Positions 41,788-51,127 are shown, counted from the stretch's first letter. The stretch is 64,000 bases of DNA from Candidatus Aminicenantota bacterium (GCA_026393975.1 JAPKZD010000022.1:56763-120762), one strand, 5' to 3'. Notes: generated by a model not told the origin, from the sequence alone. Translations and numbers: made by a program.

Positions 41788-43470
41788 ATGTTTAAAGGAC
41801 ATCCCAAGGGCCTGTTCGTCGCCTTCTTCGCCAATATGGGCGAGCGCTTCGGCTTCTACACGATGATCAGCATCTTCGTCCTGTTCATGCAGGCGAAGTA
41901 CGGCATGTCCGCCGCCGCGGCAGGCTTCATGTACGCGACCTTCATGGTCGGCGTCTACATCTTCCCCCTGCTCGGCGGCTTCCTGGCCGACCGCTACCTC
42001 GGCTACGGCCGGACGATCAGCCTGGGCATCATCGTCATGTTCATCGGCTACGTCATGCTGGTTCTGCCGACGGCAATGAATACCGGTTTCCCCCTCATCG
42101 TCGCTGCCCTGGCCGTCATTGCCCTAGGCACGGGCCTGTTCAAGGGCAACCTCCAGGTGCTCGTCGGCAACCTCTACGACGACCCCAAGTACTCCGCCAT
42201 GCGCGACCGGGCCTTCAACATCTTCTATATGGGCATCAACATCGGAGCCATGTTCGCGCCCTCGGCCTCCGAAGCCGTGTCCAACTTCATCCTGCGCAAG
42301 GCCCATTTCGTCTACGATCCAAGCATTCCCGCCCTGGCCAACGATTTCCTCAAGGGCAAGCTGGCCGACGTCGCCTCCTACCTGACGATCGCCCAGCGTC
42401 AGGACCCGGCGGTGACCGCGGATACCCTGCGGGGCTTCTCGGAAACCTACATCAACGCCCTGAGCAAGTCCTACCACTTCGCGTTCGGCGTCGCCTGCCT
42501 CAGCTTGATCCTGTCCATGGCCATCTTCTGGGCCTTCCGGAAACACTACAAGCTGGCCGACCTGACCGAGCGCCAGAAGGCCAAGTCCGAGGCCTTCAAA
42601 TCCCAGGTCGTCGAGCTGACCCGCGAGCAGACGCGCGAGCGGCTGGTCACCCTAGGCCTCGTCTTCTTCGTCGTCATCTTCTTCTGGATGGCCTTCAACC
42701 AGAGCGCCGTGACCATGACCTATTTCGCTCGCGATTATACCGTCCATAGCGTGGGCAGGGCCAACAACCTCTGGTTCGATATGGCCGGACTGCTCATCAT
42801 TTTTCTGGCGCTTGCCGGCTTGGTCGTCCTCCTGCGAAGGGCCTCGGGCCGCCTCGCCCGCGTCCTCGGCGCGGCCTCGTTCATCGGGTTCGGCGTTCTG
42901 GCCTTCCTCCGCTATCGGGGCTACGGAGTAGCGAATGACTTCCAACCTCAAATTTTTCAGCAGTTCAACCCCTTATTCATCGTCGCCCTGACGCCCCTTG
43001 TCGTCGGGATCTTCGGCTGGCTGAACCGCAAAGGCAAGGAACCCTCGGCGCCGCGCAAGATCGGCATCGGCATGCTCATCACCGCTGCCGCCTACGCTAT
43101 TCTGGTCTTGGCCTCGCTTAAACTGCCCAGCCCGAGGGCTTTGGGCGGACTCGTCGCCCCGGCCGGCTCCCAAGTCTCCGTCTACTGGCTCATCTCGACC
43201 TACTTCCTGGTGACCATTGCCGAGCTCTTCCTCAGCCCCATCGGCATCTCGTTCGTTTCGCGCGTCGCCCCGCCCAAGTACAAGGGCCTGATGCAGGGCG
43301 GCTGGTTCGCGGCGACGGCCATCGGCAGCAACCTCGTCGGCGTCGTCGCCTGGTTCTGGATGCGGGTGCCGCTCTGGTCGGTGTGGGCGATCCTCGTCGT
43401 GGCCTGCCTCCTCTCGGCCGCCTTCATATTCTCGATCATGAAGCGGCTGGAAAGGGTCGCCCGGGCTTAG
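41788..43470 (+). CDS. Proton-dependent oligopeptide transporter-like MFS protein (POT/PTR2)
   Basis: 560 residues with 12-14 membrane helices. POT hallmarks: ANMGERFGFYT in helix 1, ADRYLGYGRTI after helix 2, and FYMGINIGAMFAP (FYxxINxG) in helix 5. The first glutamate of the proton-coupling ExxER motif is asparagine here (NxxER), seen in a subgroup of POT-like proteins, so coupling or substrate may differ. It probably takes up di- and tripeptides across the inner membrane. Single gene with its own strong promoter. Confidence 0.85.
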   Translation: MFKGHPKGLFVAFFANMGERFGFYTMISIFVLFMQAKYGMSAAAAGFMYATFMVGVYIFPLLGGFLADRYLGYGRTISLGIIVMFIGYVMLVLPTAMNTGFPLIVAALAVIALGTGLFKGNLQVLVGNLYDDPKYSAMRDRAFNIFYMGINIGAMFAPSASEAVSNFILRKAHFVYDPSIPALANDFLKGKLADVASYLTIAQRQDPAVTADTLRGFSETYINALSKSYHFAFGVACLSLILSMAIFWAFRKHYKLADLTERQKAKSEAFKSQVVELTREQTRERLVTLGLVFFVVIFFWMAFNQSAVTMTYFARDYTVHSVGRANNLWFDMAGLLIIFLALAGLVVLLRRASGRLARVLGAASFIGFGVLAFLRYRGYGVANDFQPQIFQQFNPLFIVALTPLVVGIFGWLNRKGKEPSAPRKIGIGMLITAAAYAILVLASLKLPSPRALGGLVAPAGSQVSVYWLISTYFLVTIAELFLSPIGISFVSRVAPPKYKGLMQGGWFAATAIGSNLVGVVAWFWMRVPLWSVWAILVVACLLSAAFIFSIMKRLERVARA

Positions 43471-43477
43471 TCCCGGG
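43460..43477. terminator. Possible bidirectional hairpin between convergent genes
   Basis: CCCGGG (43460-43465) and CCCGGG (43472-43477) can pair around the POT stop codon, with a T-run about 15 bases further on the plus strand. Six pairs only. Confidence 0.35.
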
Positions 43478-44554
43478 TCACAGGATCGCTTTTTTCTTTT
43501 CGAGGTAATAAAGGTAGTTCTCGTAGGTGACGTCGGGCGGGACGCGGTGGTCGACGCACGGCAGGTAGCCGCCGCGCTCGACCAGCGGCTGGAGCCTCTC
43601 GAGCTCCCGGTCGATGGCGTTTTTACCGGCGATCAGGGCCATCTTGTCGACGCCGCCGAGCAAAAGGACTTTATCCCCGTACTCTTCCCTCAGCCGCAAG
43701 GGGTCCGTGTGTAATGCCTCGATAGGGAACATGCCGTTGATGCCGCCCCTGAGCCAGCCCGGGACGAGCTCGTAGATCCGGCCGTCGCAGTCGAGGACGT
43801 TGACGGCGATGCCGCGTGTCTTGAGGGCGTCCGTGATCCGCTTGTAGCGCGGCACCATGAGTTCCTCGAAGAGCCGGGGCGACATGAGCGGGCCGTGATT
43901 GTAGCACATGTCCTCCCACCACCAGGCGACGTCGACCCCGTCCGCCGGGATGTGCTTCTCGATGAACTCGAGGTCCATCAAGGTGATATGCTCCATCATC
44001 TCATCGACCCAAGTGCGGTCGGTCATGAGGGCGATGGACAGGTTCTCAAGGCCCATCCAATCGCGCAGCCAGCCGTAGAGCGAGCCGCAGTGGAAGAGGA
44101 TGGGCATGCCGGCGGCGTGGGCCGCGGCAATCGCCGCCGGAACGTCGCCGACCCGGCCGGGACGCCGGGGGTCGAGGCGCTCGTCTCGGAGTCGCTCCCA
44201 ATCGGCCCGGGTCTCGACGGCGAACTTGAGGAACTTGGGCATGGAAGAGTCGTAGTCGAGCATCTCGGTCAGGGCACCGTCTTTCGTCTGGACGATGCGC
44301 CGCTCGCCCCTCAGCTCGATGGTTTTTTCTTCAAAGGCCGGAAACAGTCCCTTCCGGATAGGGACTTCGGGGATGATGGAGATCCCTTCGAGTCCCAGGC
44401 GCCTCTCGACGTCCTCATTCGTCCGGCAGTCGCTCGGCAGCCCCTGCTCGTGCCAGACGGCGATCGTCTTGTCCCAATAGCCGAACTCCATGTCGGGGAC
44501 GCGGTCCGGCTTCTCCCAGCGGAAAACCCTGTTGAATCGCTCGCGGGTGGTCAT
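43478..44554 (-). CDS. Uroporphyrinogen decarboxylase (UroD)-like protein
   Basis: About 358 residues from MTTRERFNRVFRWEKPDRVP at 44554; an in-frame ATG at 44584 would add ten residues and cannot be excluded. The fold is a UroD-type barrel (ILFHCGSLYGWLRDWMGLEN, SRLFEELMVPRYKRITDAL-like PRLFEELMVPRYK, VLDCDGRIYELVPGWLRGGINGMFPIE, LLLGGVDKMAL). The haem-synthesis arginine/aspartate residues of true HemE are not evident. Such proteins are usually corrinoid-dependent methyltransferases of the MtaA type or of unknown function. No corrinoid protein is nearby. It converges with the POT gene and is divergent from the malectin lipoprotein. Confidence 0.75.
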   Translation of the reverse strand: MTTRERFNRVFRWEKPDRVPDMEFGYWDKTIAVWHEQGLPSDCRTNEDVERRLGLEGISIIPEVPIRKGLFPAFEEKTIELRGERRIVQTKDGALTEMLDYDSSMPKFLKFAVETRADWERLRDERLDPRRPGRVGDVPAAIAAAHAAGMPILFHCGSLYGWLRDWMGLENLSIALMTDRTWVDEMMEHITLMDLEFIEKHIPADGVDVAWWWEDMCYNHGPLMSPRLFEELMVPRYKRITDALKTRGIAVNVLDCDGRIYELVPGWLRGGINGMFPIEALHTDPLRLREEYGDKVLLLGGVDKMALIAGKNAIDRELERLQPLVERGGYLPCVDHRVPPDVTYENYLYYLEKKKAIL

Positions 44555-44657
44555 AGGCGTTTTTATCTTATCACGGATCTTCATCGGGAATGAACGCCGC
44601 CTTTTTTTTCCTTTTAAAAAGACGATCCGTGCCGGGCCGGGATTCTCGGGGGACGCG

Positions 44658-44686
44658 TTGAAATGCGGCCGTGCCTGTATTAGAAT
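44658..44686 (+). promoter_or_regulatory. Promoter of the malectin-domain lipoprotein gene
   Basis: TTGAAA (44658-44663), 17-base spacer, TAGAAT (44681-44686). It predicts a start near 44693, which rules out the ATG at 44686 and supports 44715 as translation start. Confidence 0.65.
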
Positions 44687-44714
44687 GAAGGGCACAAGGA
44701 CCGTGGTGCTCGAG

Positions 44715-47714
44715 ATGAAACACCGATCGACCGGCAGAGCCTTCTTCGTTCTTTCCGCCATCGCCCTCGCGGCGTTCCAGGGGTGCGCCCGGAAGGGCCC
44801 GAGCCCGGACATCGTCATCGCCAAGGATGCTTCCTGGCACGAGCGCGTAGCGGCGGCCGAAATCCGCCGCTATTACTACCTGAGGACCGGCGTTCTCCCG
44901 GTCCTCAGGGAAGTGGGGTCGTTCTCCCGGGTCGCGTTCCCGGCCGTGGCCATACTGGAAAAAGGCGGGACATTCGCTCGGGGCCTGGAGGACGCCGGCG
45001 CCGCATCGAAAATCGCCGCCCTCGGGCCCGAGGATTACTGGCTGAAGACGATCCCGCGCCGGTCCGGGCAGATCGTCCTCGTCGCCGGCGGCAGCGGTCC
45101 GGCCGTCCTTTACGGCGCCTACCAGCTCGCCGAGAAGCTGGGAGTCCGCTTCTTCCTCGAGGGCGACGTCGTCCCTGACGGGACCGTCAAAAACCTCAGC
45201 CTCGACCTCGACGAGACGGGCCACCCGCTCTTTGCCGTCCGCGGTATCCAGCCCTTCCACGATTTCCCCGAGGGCCCGGACTGGTGGACGCTCGAGGACT
45301 ACAAGGCCATCCTGAGCCAGCTCCCGAAACTGCGGATGAACTTCTTCGGCCTCCACACTTACCCTGAGAATCCCAGCAAGGCCAAGGGCGCGACACCGAA
45401 CGCCGAGCCCACGGTCTGGATCGGCCGGGAGGGCGATTTCGGCGCGGACGGAAAAGTCCTCGCGAGCTACCCCGCGAGCTACCAGACGACCGCCCGCGGC
45501 AACTGGGGCTACGAGGCCAAGAAGACCGGCGATTTTCACTTCGGCGCGGGCCTTCTCTTCGAGCGCGACGATTTTGGCAACGACGTGATGGCCGGCTTCA
45601 GCCCCGACCCGGCCACCCCCGAAGCCTCGAACGAGGTTTTCGACCGGGCCGCGGCCGTTTTCCGGAACGCCTTCACCCTGGCCCGGCGCTTCGGCGTCAA
45701 GACCTGCGTCGGGGCGGAAACGGCGCTGACCATCCCCGATCTGGTCAAAAAGCGACTGGCCGACTCCGGCCGGGACCCCAAGGACCCGGCCGTCGTTAAG
45801 GACCTCTACAAGGGGATGTTCAAGCGGATCGCCGCGGCCTATCCTGTCGATTATTATTGGTTTTGGACGAATGAAGGATGGACTTGGGACGACGCTTCGC
45901 CGGAGGCCATCAAGGCCGTGACCACGGACCTGGATATGGCCATTCAGGCTTGGAAGGAAGCCGCCCCGCCCTTCAGCCTGGCGACGTGCGGCTGGGTCCT
46001 CGGTCCGCCGTCGAACCGGACGCTCTTCGACCAGGTCCTGCCGAAGGACGTGGCCATGAGCTGCATCAATCGCGAGGTCGGCAAGGCGCCCGTGGACCCC
46101 GGGTTCTCGAGGATCTCGGGCCGGTCGCTCTGGGCTATCCCCTGGATGGAGGACGACCCCGCGCTCACCTCGCCCCAGCTCTGGGCCGGCCGGATGCGCC
46201 GGGACGCGGCCGACGCCCTGCGCTACGGCTGCGACGGACTGCTCGGCATCCACTGGCGGACACGGGTCCTCTCGGCGAACGTCCTGGCCCTGGCCCGGGC
46301 CGCCTGGGACCAGAGCTGGAACACTCTGCCCGGACGCGTCGCCGACGACATCGGACCGATCACCGGCCAGTTCGTGGCCTTCAAGGACCGGAAGATCGCC
46401 GGCGCCGGCCCGGACAGCGAGGCCGTTTACCGGGACGTCCGCGACCGCGTCTTCGGCTATCATCTGTCCGTCCCGAACGGCACCTACTCCGTGACGCTTC
46501 AATTCGTCGAGGGCGAGATCAAGGAAAAGGGCCGCCGCGTTTTCGACGTCCTGATCCAGGGGCGCAAGGCCGCGGAGAGGGTGGACATCTTTGCCGCCGC
46601 CAGCCTGTTCAGGGCCTACGATCTGATGTTCGAGAATATCGAGGTCGCCGACGGCCGGCTGGCCGTCGATTTCGCCGACCGCATCTATTACCCCTCGGTC
46701 GCCGCCATCGTCATCAAGGGGAAGGGCTTCGTTAAGAAGATCAATTGCGGCGGCCCGGCCGTCCTCGATTATGAAGCGGATGGACCGGAGACGGAGCGGT
46801 ACCTGCCCGCGCTCGATTTTTACCAGGACTGGTGCCGCGCTCAATTCGGCGCTGAGGCAGCGGAGGAAATCGCCGCGGTTTTCTCCCGCATCGACGGCCG
46901 GCACCCCGTCCCCGTCACCTGGATCGGCGGACCCGGAAACATCCAGCCGGACCCCCGGCCGTGGGACGAGGTCAGGACGGCCTACAGATTCGTCGACGAC
47001 CTGGCCGTGCCCGCGCCCAAGGTTTCCGGGATGGGGAACCGGGAGCGTTTCGACTACTGGCTTCGGAACTTCCGCTATATGCGCGAGGTCGCCCGCTTCA
47101 ACTGCCTCTGGGCCGTCTACAACAAGGCCGTAGAGAAGGCCAAGGCGGCAGCGGACGAGCCGGCGAAAAAGGCTATCCTCGAGGCTGAGGCCCTGCCGGT
47201 CCGGGCCGAAATGGCCGCGGCCCTGCGCGGAATTTTCGCCGCCCTTCTCGCCACCGTAAGCAACACGGGTGAGCTCGGGACGATCGCCAACTGGGAACAG
47301 CACCTCCTCCCTGGCGCCTGGGACCGGCCGGAGGCCGAGCTCGTGAAGATGCTGGGCGGGGAATTGCCGCCGGAAGTCCGACTGCCCCGGGAGTATGACG
47401 GACTGCCCCGGGTTATTGTCCCGGCCGTGCGTACGTCTCTCGAGGCCGGCGAAGCGCTTTCGCTCAGGGTCCTCGTCCTGGCCAAGGGCCGGCCGGAGTC
47501 CGTCGCGTTCTGCTGGCGCGAGATGGGCAAGGGGGAGTTTCGGACCGTCCCCCTGGAGAACGTCGCCCGGGGCGTCTATCGCCTGATTTTCCCCGTGCCA
47601 GAAACAGGTATCGAGTACTATATCGAGGCCCGAGCCGACGCCCAAGCCGTTTTTTTTCCGGCTACGGCTCCGGCCCTGAACCAGACCGTCATCGTTTTTC
47701 CGGCGGCGAAATGA
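44715..47714 (+). CDS. Lipoprotein glycosidase-like protein with malectin domain
   Basis: About 999 residues. Lipoprotein signal LAAFQGC places it on a membrane surface. Residues about 25-190 form a GH20/GH67-type N-terminal domain (IVIAKDASWHERVAAAEIRRYYYL, AVLYGAYQLAEKLGVRFFL). The barrel follows: LRMNFFGLHTYPENP, FGVKTCVGAETALTIP, DYYWFWTNEGWTWDD, CDGLLGIHWRTRVLSAN. WTNEGW is the best candidate for the catalytic acid. A malectin-like carbohydrate-binding domain lies at about 570-680 (VFGYHLSVPNGTYSVTLQF, IYYPSVAAIVIKG), inserted before further helices and a C-terminal beta domain. The order is reminiscent of alpha-glucuronidase-like proteins, but substrate and family are unassigned. The start at 44715 is set by promoter and signal peptide. 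Confidence 0.75.
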   Translation: MKHRSTGRAFFVLSAIALAAFQGCARKGPSPDIVIAKDASWHERVAAAEIRRYYYLRTGVLPVLREVGSFSRVAFPAVAILEKGGTFARGLEDAGAASKIAALGPEDYWLKTIPRRSGQIVLVAGGSGPAVLYGAYQLAEKLGVRFFLEGDVVPDGTVKNLSLDLDETGHPLFAVRGIQPFHDFPEGPDWWTLEDYKAILSQLPKLRMNFFGLHTYPENPSKAKGATPNAEPTVWIGREGDFGADGKVLASYPASYQTTARGNWGYEAKKTGDFHFGAGLLFERDDFGNDVMAGFSPDPATPEASNEVFDRAAAVFRNAFTLARRFGVKTCVGAETALTIPDLVKKRLADSGRDPKDPAVVKDLYKGMFKRIAAAYPVDYYWFWTNEGWTWDDASPEAIKAVTTDLDMAIQAWKEAAPPFSLATCGWVLGPPSNRTLFDQVLPKDVAMSCINREVGKAPVDPGFSRISGRSLWAIPWMEDDPALTSPQLWAGRMRRDAADALRYGCDGLLGIHWRTRVLSANVLALARAAWDQSWNTLPGRVADDIGPITGQFVAFKDRKIAGAGPDSEAVYRDVRDRVFGYHLSVPNGTYSVTLQFVEGEIKEKGRRVFDVLIQGRKAAERVDIFAAASLFRAYDLMFENIEVADGRLAVDFADRIYYPSVAAIVIKGKGFVKKINCGGPAVLDYEADGPETERYLPALDFYQDWCRAQFGAEAAEEIAAVFSRIDGRHPVPVTWIGGPGNIQPDPRPWDEVRTAYRFVDDLAVPAPKVSGMGNRERFDYWLRNFRYMREVARFNCLWAVYNKAVEKAKAAADEPAKKAILEAEALPVRAEMAAALRGIFAALLATVSNTGELGTIANWEQHLLPGAWDRPEAELVKMLGGELPPEVRLPREYDGLPRVIVPAVRTSLEAGEALSLRVLVLAKGRPESVAFCWREMGKGEFRTVPLENVARGVYRLIFPVPETGIEYYIEARADAQAVFFPATAPALNQTVIVFPAAK

Positions 47715-47733
47715 GGAGTGTGAGGGAAAGAGC

Positions 47734-48825
47734 ATGAACGAACCCCAGGCGGCCGCGGCAACTCCGGAGACCATCCTCCTGCCGAGACGCATCCGGGCCC
47801 CCGAGGTCGCCGCCCTCCTCGACGGCATCTGCCGCTCGGCCGAGGCCGGGCCGCTGACCCTCGATTTCCGGGACGTCGAGGAATTCGACAGTTCGACCCT
47901 GGCCCTCTTGAACTACGTCCGGGGCCGACTGGCGAACGTCGTCACGGTCAACATCGGGGGCGCCCTGGCCCGAGCCGAGGAGAGCTTTGTCAGGAGGCCG
48001 CCGACCGAGGAGACCAAAGGTCCGCCCTCCGGGGGCCTGCCCAGCCGGGCGCTGACCGCCATCGCCGACCGCTTCATCTTCCAGGCGAAGAGCCTGGGGC
48101 GGTTCCTGGCCATGCTCGGCGACGAAGTCTATCACGTCGGTGTCTACCTCAAGGAGCGCAAGGGCGTCTACCCCGGAGAGACGTGGAACCAGATGTTCTT
48201 CATGGGCTACCGCTCTTTTCCCATCGTCTGCCTGCTCATCTTTCTCGTCGGGGTCACGATCTCGATCACCTCGGCCGAGCAGTTGCGGCACTTCGGTGCC
48301 GATATCTACCTCGCCGATCTCGTCGGCATCGGCATGTTGAAGGAGCTCGTGCCCCTCATGACCGGCGTCATCCTCGCGGGCAAGGTTGGCGCTGCGGTAA
48401 CCGCTGAGTTGGCCAGCATGACCGTCCTCGAGGAAGTCGACGCCCTGCGGACCATGGGCGTCGTCCCGGAGAAGTTTCTCATGGTCCCCCGCCTCCTGGC
48501 CATCACCCTGGTCGTCCCGCTCCTCGTGGCCATGGCCGACGTCGTCGGCATCTTCGGCGGCATCGTCGTTGCCCGGGTCACGTTCGGGACGCCCCCGTCG
48601 GCCTTCATCGCCGAGATGGTCACCGCCGTCGACTGGACCGACTTCGGCTGGGGGCTCATCAAGACGGTCGTCTTCGGCTGGGCGGTCGTCGTCGGGGCGG
48701 GCTTCAAGGGATTGACGGTCGGCCGGAGCGCCGAGGAGGTCGGCCGGGCCACGACGGAATCCGTGGTCCTGTCGATCACCCTGATCATTGTCATCGACTG
48801 CCTCTTTTCGTTCATCTTGTATTGA
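47734..48825 (+). CDS. mlaE: MlaE-family ABC permease with N-terminal STAS-like domain
   Basis: 363 residues. Residues about 15-80 resemble a STAS domain (LTLDFRDVEEFDSSTLALLNYV). The MlaE permease core follows with GVTISITSAEQLRHFGA, GMLKELVPLMTGVILAGKVGAAVTAELASM and EEVDALRTMGVVPEKFLMVPR, the typical MlaE stretch. It moves glycerophospholipids across the inner-membrane step of envelope lipid traffic, with the ATPase and MCE proteins encoded next. It starts 19 bases after the malectin lipoprotein gene, so it may share that transcript; its own promoter was not seen. Confidence 0.9.
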   Translation: MNEPQAAAATPETILLPRRIRAPEVAALLDGICRSAEAGPLTLDFRDVEEFDSSTLALLNYVRGRLANVVTVNIGGALARAEESFVRRPPTEETKGPPSGGLPSRALTAIADRFIFQAKSLGRFLAMLGDEVYHVGVYLKERKGVYPGETWNQMFFMGYRSFPIVCLLIFLVGVTISITSAEQLRHFGADIYLADLVGIGMLKELVPLMTGVILAGKVGAAVTAELASMTVLEEVDALRTMGVVPEKFLMVPRLLAITLVVPLLVAMADVVGIFGGIVVARVTFGTPPSAFIAEMVTAVDWTDFGWGLIKTVVFGWAVVVGAGFKGLTVGRSAEEVGRATTESVVLSITLIIVIDCLFSFILY

Positions 48826-48829
48826 GACC

Positions 48830-49579
48830 ATGGACATCATAAGAGCTCGCGATCTGACCGTCGGCTACGGCCGGACCGAGGTCCTCCGCGACCTGGACTT
48901 CACCGTGCCCGAAGGGCGGATCACGGCGATCGTGGGTGTCAGCGGCTCGGGGAAATCGACCCTGCTCAAGACGCTCGCCGGCCTCCTGCCCCCGCTTTCT
49001 GGCGGCTTCGACTTCGCCGGCTCACTGGTGGATTACCGCTCCGAAGCCTCCCTCCGCTTTCTCTACGGGAAGATCGGTGTCCTCTACCAGGGCGGGGCGC
49101 TCCTCAATGGCCTCAGCCTCTTCGAGAACGTCGCTCTGCCCATCCGCATGCAGTACCCCAAGATGCCCGAGGACATGGTCTGTGACATGGTCTACGCCAG
49201 CCTGGCCCAAGTCGAACTCGCCGGGAGCGCCGAAAAGTATCCGGCCGAACTCTCCGGCGGCATGACCAAGCGGGGGGGCCTGGCCCGGGCCCTCGTCCTC
49301 GACCCGGACGTCGTCTTCTGCGACGAGCCTTCGTCGGGCCTCGACCCGATCACGTCGGCCCTCCTGGACGATCTTCTGCTCCGGCTGAAAGAGACGTTCA
49401 AGATGACCCTCGTCGTCGTCACGCACGAGCTCCGCTCGATCGAGCGGGTGGCGGACAGTATCCTCGTCGTCAACGACGGGGGCCTCCGTTTTTCGGGGGA
49501 CTACGCCGACCTGGCCGCCGCGGACGACAAATTCATCCGGACATTCTTTCTCAGGAAGGACAGCCATGATGACGCATGA
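48830..49579 (+). CDS. mlaF: MlaF-like ABC transporter ATPase
   Basis: 249 residues; start at 48830, four bases after the permease stop. Walker A GVSGSGKST (36-44), signature LSGGMTKRGGLARAL, Walker B VVFCDEPSSGLDP and the switch histidine in VVVTHEL are all present. Length and the GGMTKR variant of the signature are typical of Mla/Ttg2A-type ATPases. It energises the MlaE permease for phospholipid movement. The end overlaps the MlaD start by 14 bases. Confidence 0.93.
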   Translation: MDIIRARDLTVGYGRTEVLRDLDFTVPEGRITAIVGVSGSGKSTLLKTLAGLLPPLSGGFDFAGSLVDYRSEASLRFLYGKIGVLYQGGALLNGLSLFENVALPIRMQYPKMPEDMVCDMVYASLAQVELAGSAEKYPAELSGGMTKRGGLARALVLDPDVVFCDEPSSGLDPITSALLDDLLLRLKETFKMTLVVVTHELRSIERVADSILVVNDGGLRFSGDYADLAAADDKFIRTFFLRKDSHDDA

Positions 49580-50513
49580 ACAAAAGATCCGCTTGGGGGT
49601 TTTCCTGTCCCTGGCCACGGTCATCTTCATCGCCGTCGCCGGTTTCTTCATCGTCCCCAAGCTCCGCGACCCCGGGGACGAGTACACCGTCAACTTCCGG
49701 GACACCTCCGTCCAGGGCCTGATCGTCGGCTCGCTCGTCAAGTATCGGGGCGTCGAGATCGGACGGGTCATCAGGATCCGCGTCAACCCGCTGAACCTCG
49801 ATTCCGTCCTTGTCGACGTCAAGATCCGGCCGGGGCTGGTCATGAAAACGGACATGCGCGCCCTCCTGGTCTACGTGGGACTGACCGGACAGAAATACAT
49901 CGAGCTCAGCGGGGGCACCCTTGCCGCCGAGAACCTGAAGGCCCACGGCGAGATCGAGACGGGCCGGGGCCTCGGGGAAAAGGCGGACAGTATCGTCAAT
50001 AACATCGATACGACGGCCTCGCGGATCGCCGAGCTCCTCGCCCCGGAGAACATAAAGAGGTTTTCCGCCTTCCTCGAGAACGCGGAGAAGGGCTCGGCGG
50101 CCCTCTCCGGGATCCTCGAATCCCGCCGGACGTCCCTCGAGAACACACTGGCCAATTTCGAAAAGGCGTCCCTCGAATTCGCCCGGGCGACGGAAAAGTT
50201 CGTGCCCATGACCGAGGACATGAACCGCCTCATCCGGACGCTCGAGACGAATTCCCAGGAAACCCTCGGCAACATCTCCCGCCGCTTCTCTAGCGAGGAA
50301 ATGGGCCAGGCCATCAAGGACGTCCGGGCCTTCCTCGACACGGCCTCGGTCAGCCTGAAAAAGGTCGAGAGCGTCCTCCTCGAGCAGCAGTCGGAGCTGA
50401 CGAGGACGTTCTCGAGCCTCGGCGTCGCCGTCGAAAACCTGGCCCGTTTCTCCCGAGAGATCGCCGACGAGCCGTCGGCCCTCATCCGGACACGAAAGGA
50501 CAAGAAAAAATGA
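49566..50513 (+). CDS. mlaD: MlaD-like MCE-domain protein
   Basis: 315 residues. One N-terminal membrane helix (LGVFLSLATVIFIAVAGFFIV), a single MCE domain (about 38-118: YTVNFRDTSVQGLIVGSLVKY, GVEIGRVIRIRVNP, MRALLVYVGLTGQKYIELSGG), then a long alpha-helical tail likely to form a hydrophobic tunnel or bundle. In E. coli, MlaD forms a hexameric ring bridging the permease and periplasmic carriers; this protein is longer at its C-terminus. AGGAAGG precedes the ATG, and the 14-base overlap with mlaF indicates coupling. Confidence 0.92.
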   Translation: MMTHEQKIRLGVFLSLATVIFIAVAGFFIVPKLRDPGDEYTVNFRDTSVQGLIVGSLVKYRGVEIGRVIRIRVNPLNLDSVLVDVKIRPGLVMKTDMRALLVYVGLTGQKYIELSGGTLAAENLKAHGEIETGRGLGEKADSIVNNIDTTASRIAELLAPENIKRFSAFLENAEKGSAALSGILESRRTSLENTLANFEKASLEFARATEKFVPMTEDMNRLIRTLETNSQETLGNISRRFSSEEMGQAIKDVRAFLDTASVSLKKVESVLLEQQSELTRTFSSLGVAVENLARFSREIADEPSALIRTRKDKKK

Positions 50514-51127
50514 GGAAAGCCGCGCGTTGTGCTCTTCTCGTCCTCCTTCTCACCGGCTGTTTTTCCGCCCCGACCAAACGGTACTTCCAGATCGTCGTCA
50601 CGGACACGAACGCCCAGCCCCACCCCAAGATCGACAAGGTTCTCTACATCGAGCCGGTCCGCGTCGACCCCCTCTACGACGATTTCCGGGTCATCTACCG
50701 CGTCTCTCTGTTCGAGCTCAAATATTACTCCTACGTGTTCTGGGCGACGAAGCCGGACGCCCTCTTCCGCGAGGCGATCGGCGATTACCTCATCGAGAAA
50801 GAGGGCTTCTCCCTGGTGACGCTCGACGTCCTCCAGGGCAACCCGGAGATCGTCCTGCGCTCGAACGTCCGCCTCGTCGAGGAGATCGACAACCCCAAAG
50901 CCTGGTTTGGCCGGCTGGCCATGGACCTTGAGTTCCTGGAGTTCAAATCCGGCCGGAGCCTTCTCAAGCACTCGTTCGACAGAAAGCTGCCGCTCCAGGT
51001 CCGCAAGGTCCAGCAGCTTCCAGCCGTCCTTTCGAATATCCTCATGGGAGAGCTGGACATTGCCGTCCGGAAGCTGGCCGGCGCGCTGGAAGTGAAGGAG
51101 CCCGCCCATGCCGACCATCGTGATTGA
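50510..51127 (+). CDS. ABC-type transport auxiliary lipoprotein (PqiC/DUF330-like)
   Basis: 205 residues with a lipobox LLLTGC, so lipid-anchored, probably in the outer membrane. KRYFQIVVTD near the start, KVLYIEPVRVDPLYDDFRVIYR and YYSYVFWATKPDALFREAIGDYL match the ABC_trans_aux family that accompanies MCE-type transporters. It likely docks the MCE complex at the outer membrane. ATGA overlap with mlaD (50510-50513); its last 20 bases overlap the tautomerase gene. Confidence 0.85.
   Translation: MRKAARCALLVLLLTGCFSAPTKRYFQIVVTDTNAQPHPKIDKVLYIEPVRVDPLYDDFRVIYRVSLFELKYYSYVFWATKPDALFREAIGDYLIEKEGFSLVTLDVLQGNPEIVLRSNVRLVEEIDNPKAWFGRLAMDLEFLEFKSGRSLLKHSFDRKLPLQVRKVQQLPAVLSNILMGELDIAVRKLAGALEVKEPAHADHRD

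Noticed and set aside
44554..44584. An upstream ATG (44584) for the UroD-like gene
   Set aside because: No ribosome site precedes it and family members start at MTTRERF or similar; kept only as an alternative.
44571..47828. A 1085-codon open frame on the minus strand
   Set aside because: It is the shadow of the malectin lipoprotein gene; the opposite frame has a lipobox, barrel and malectin motifs, while this one has only low-complexity sequence.
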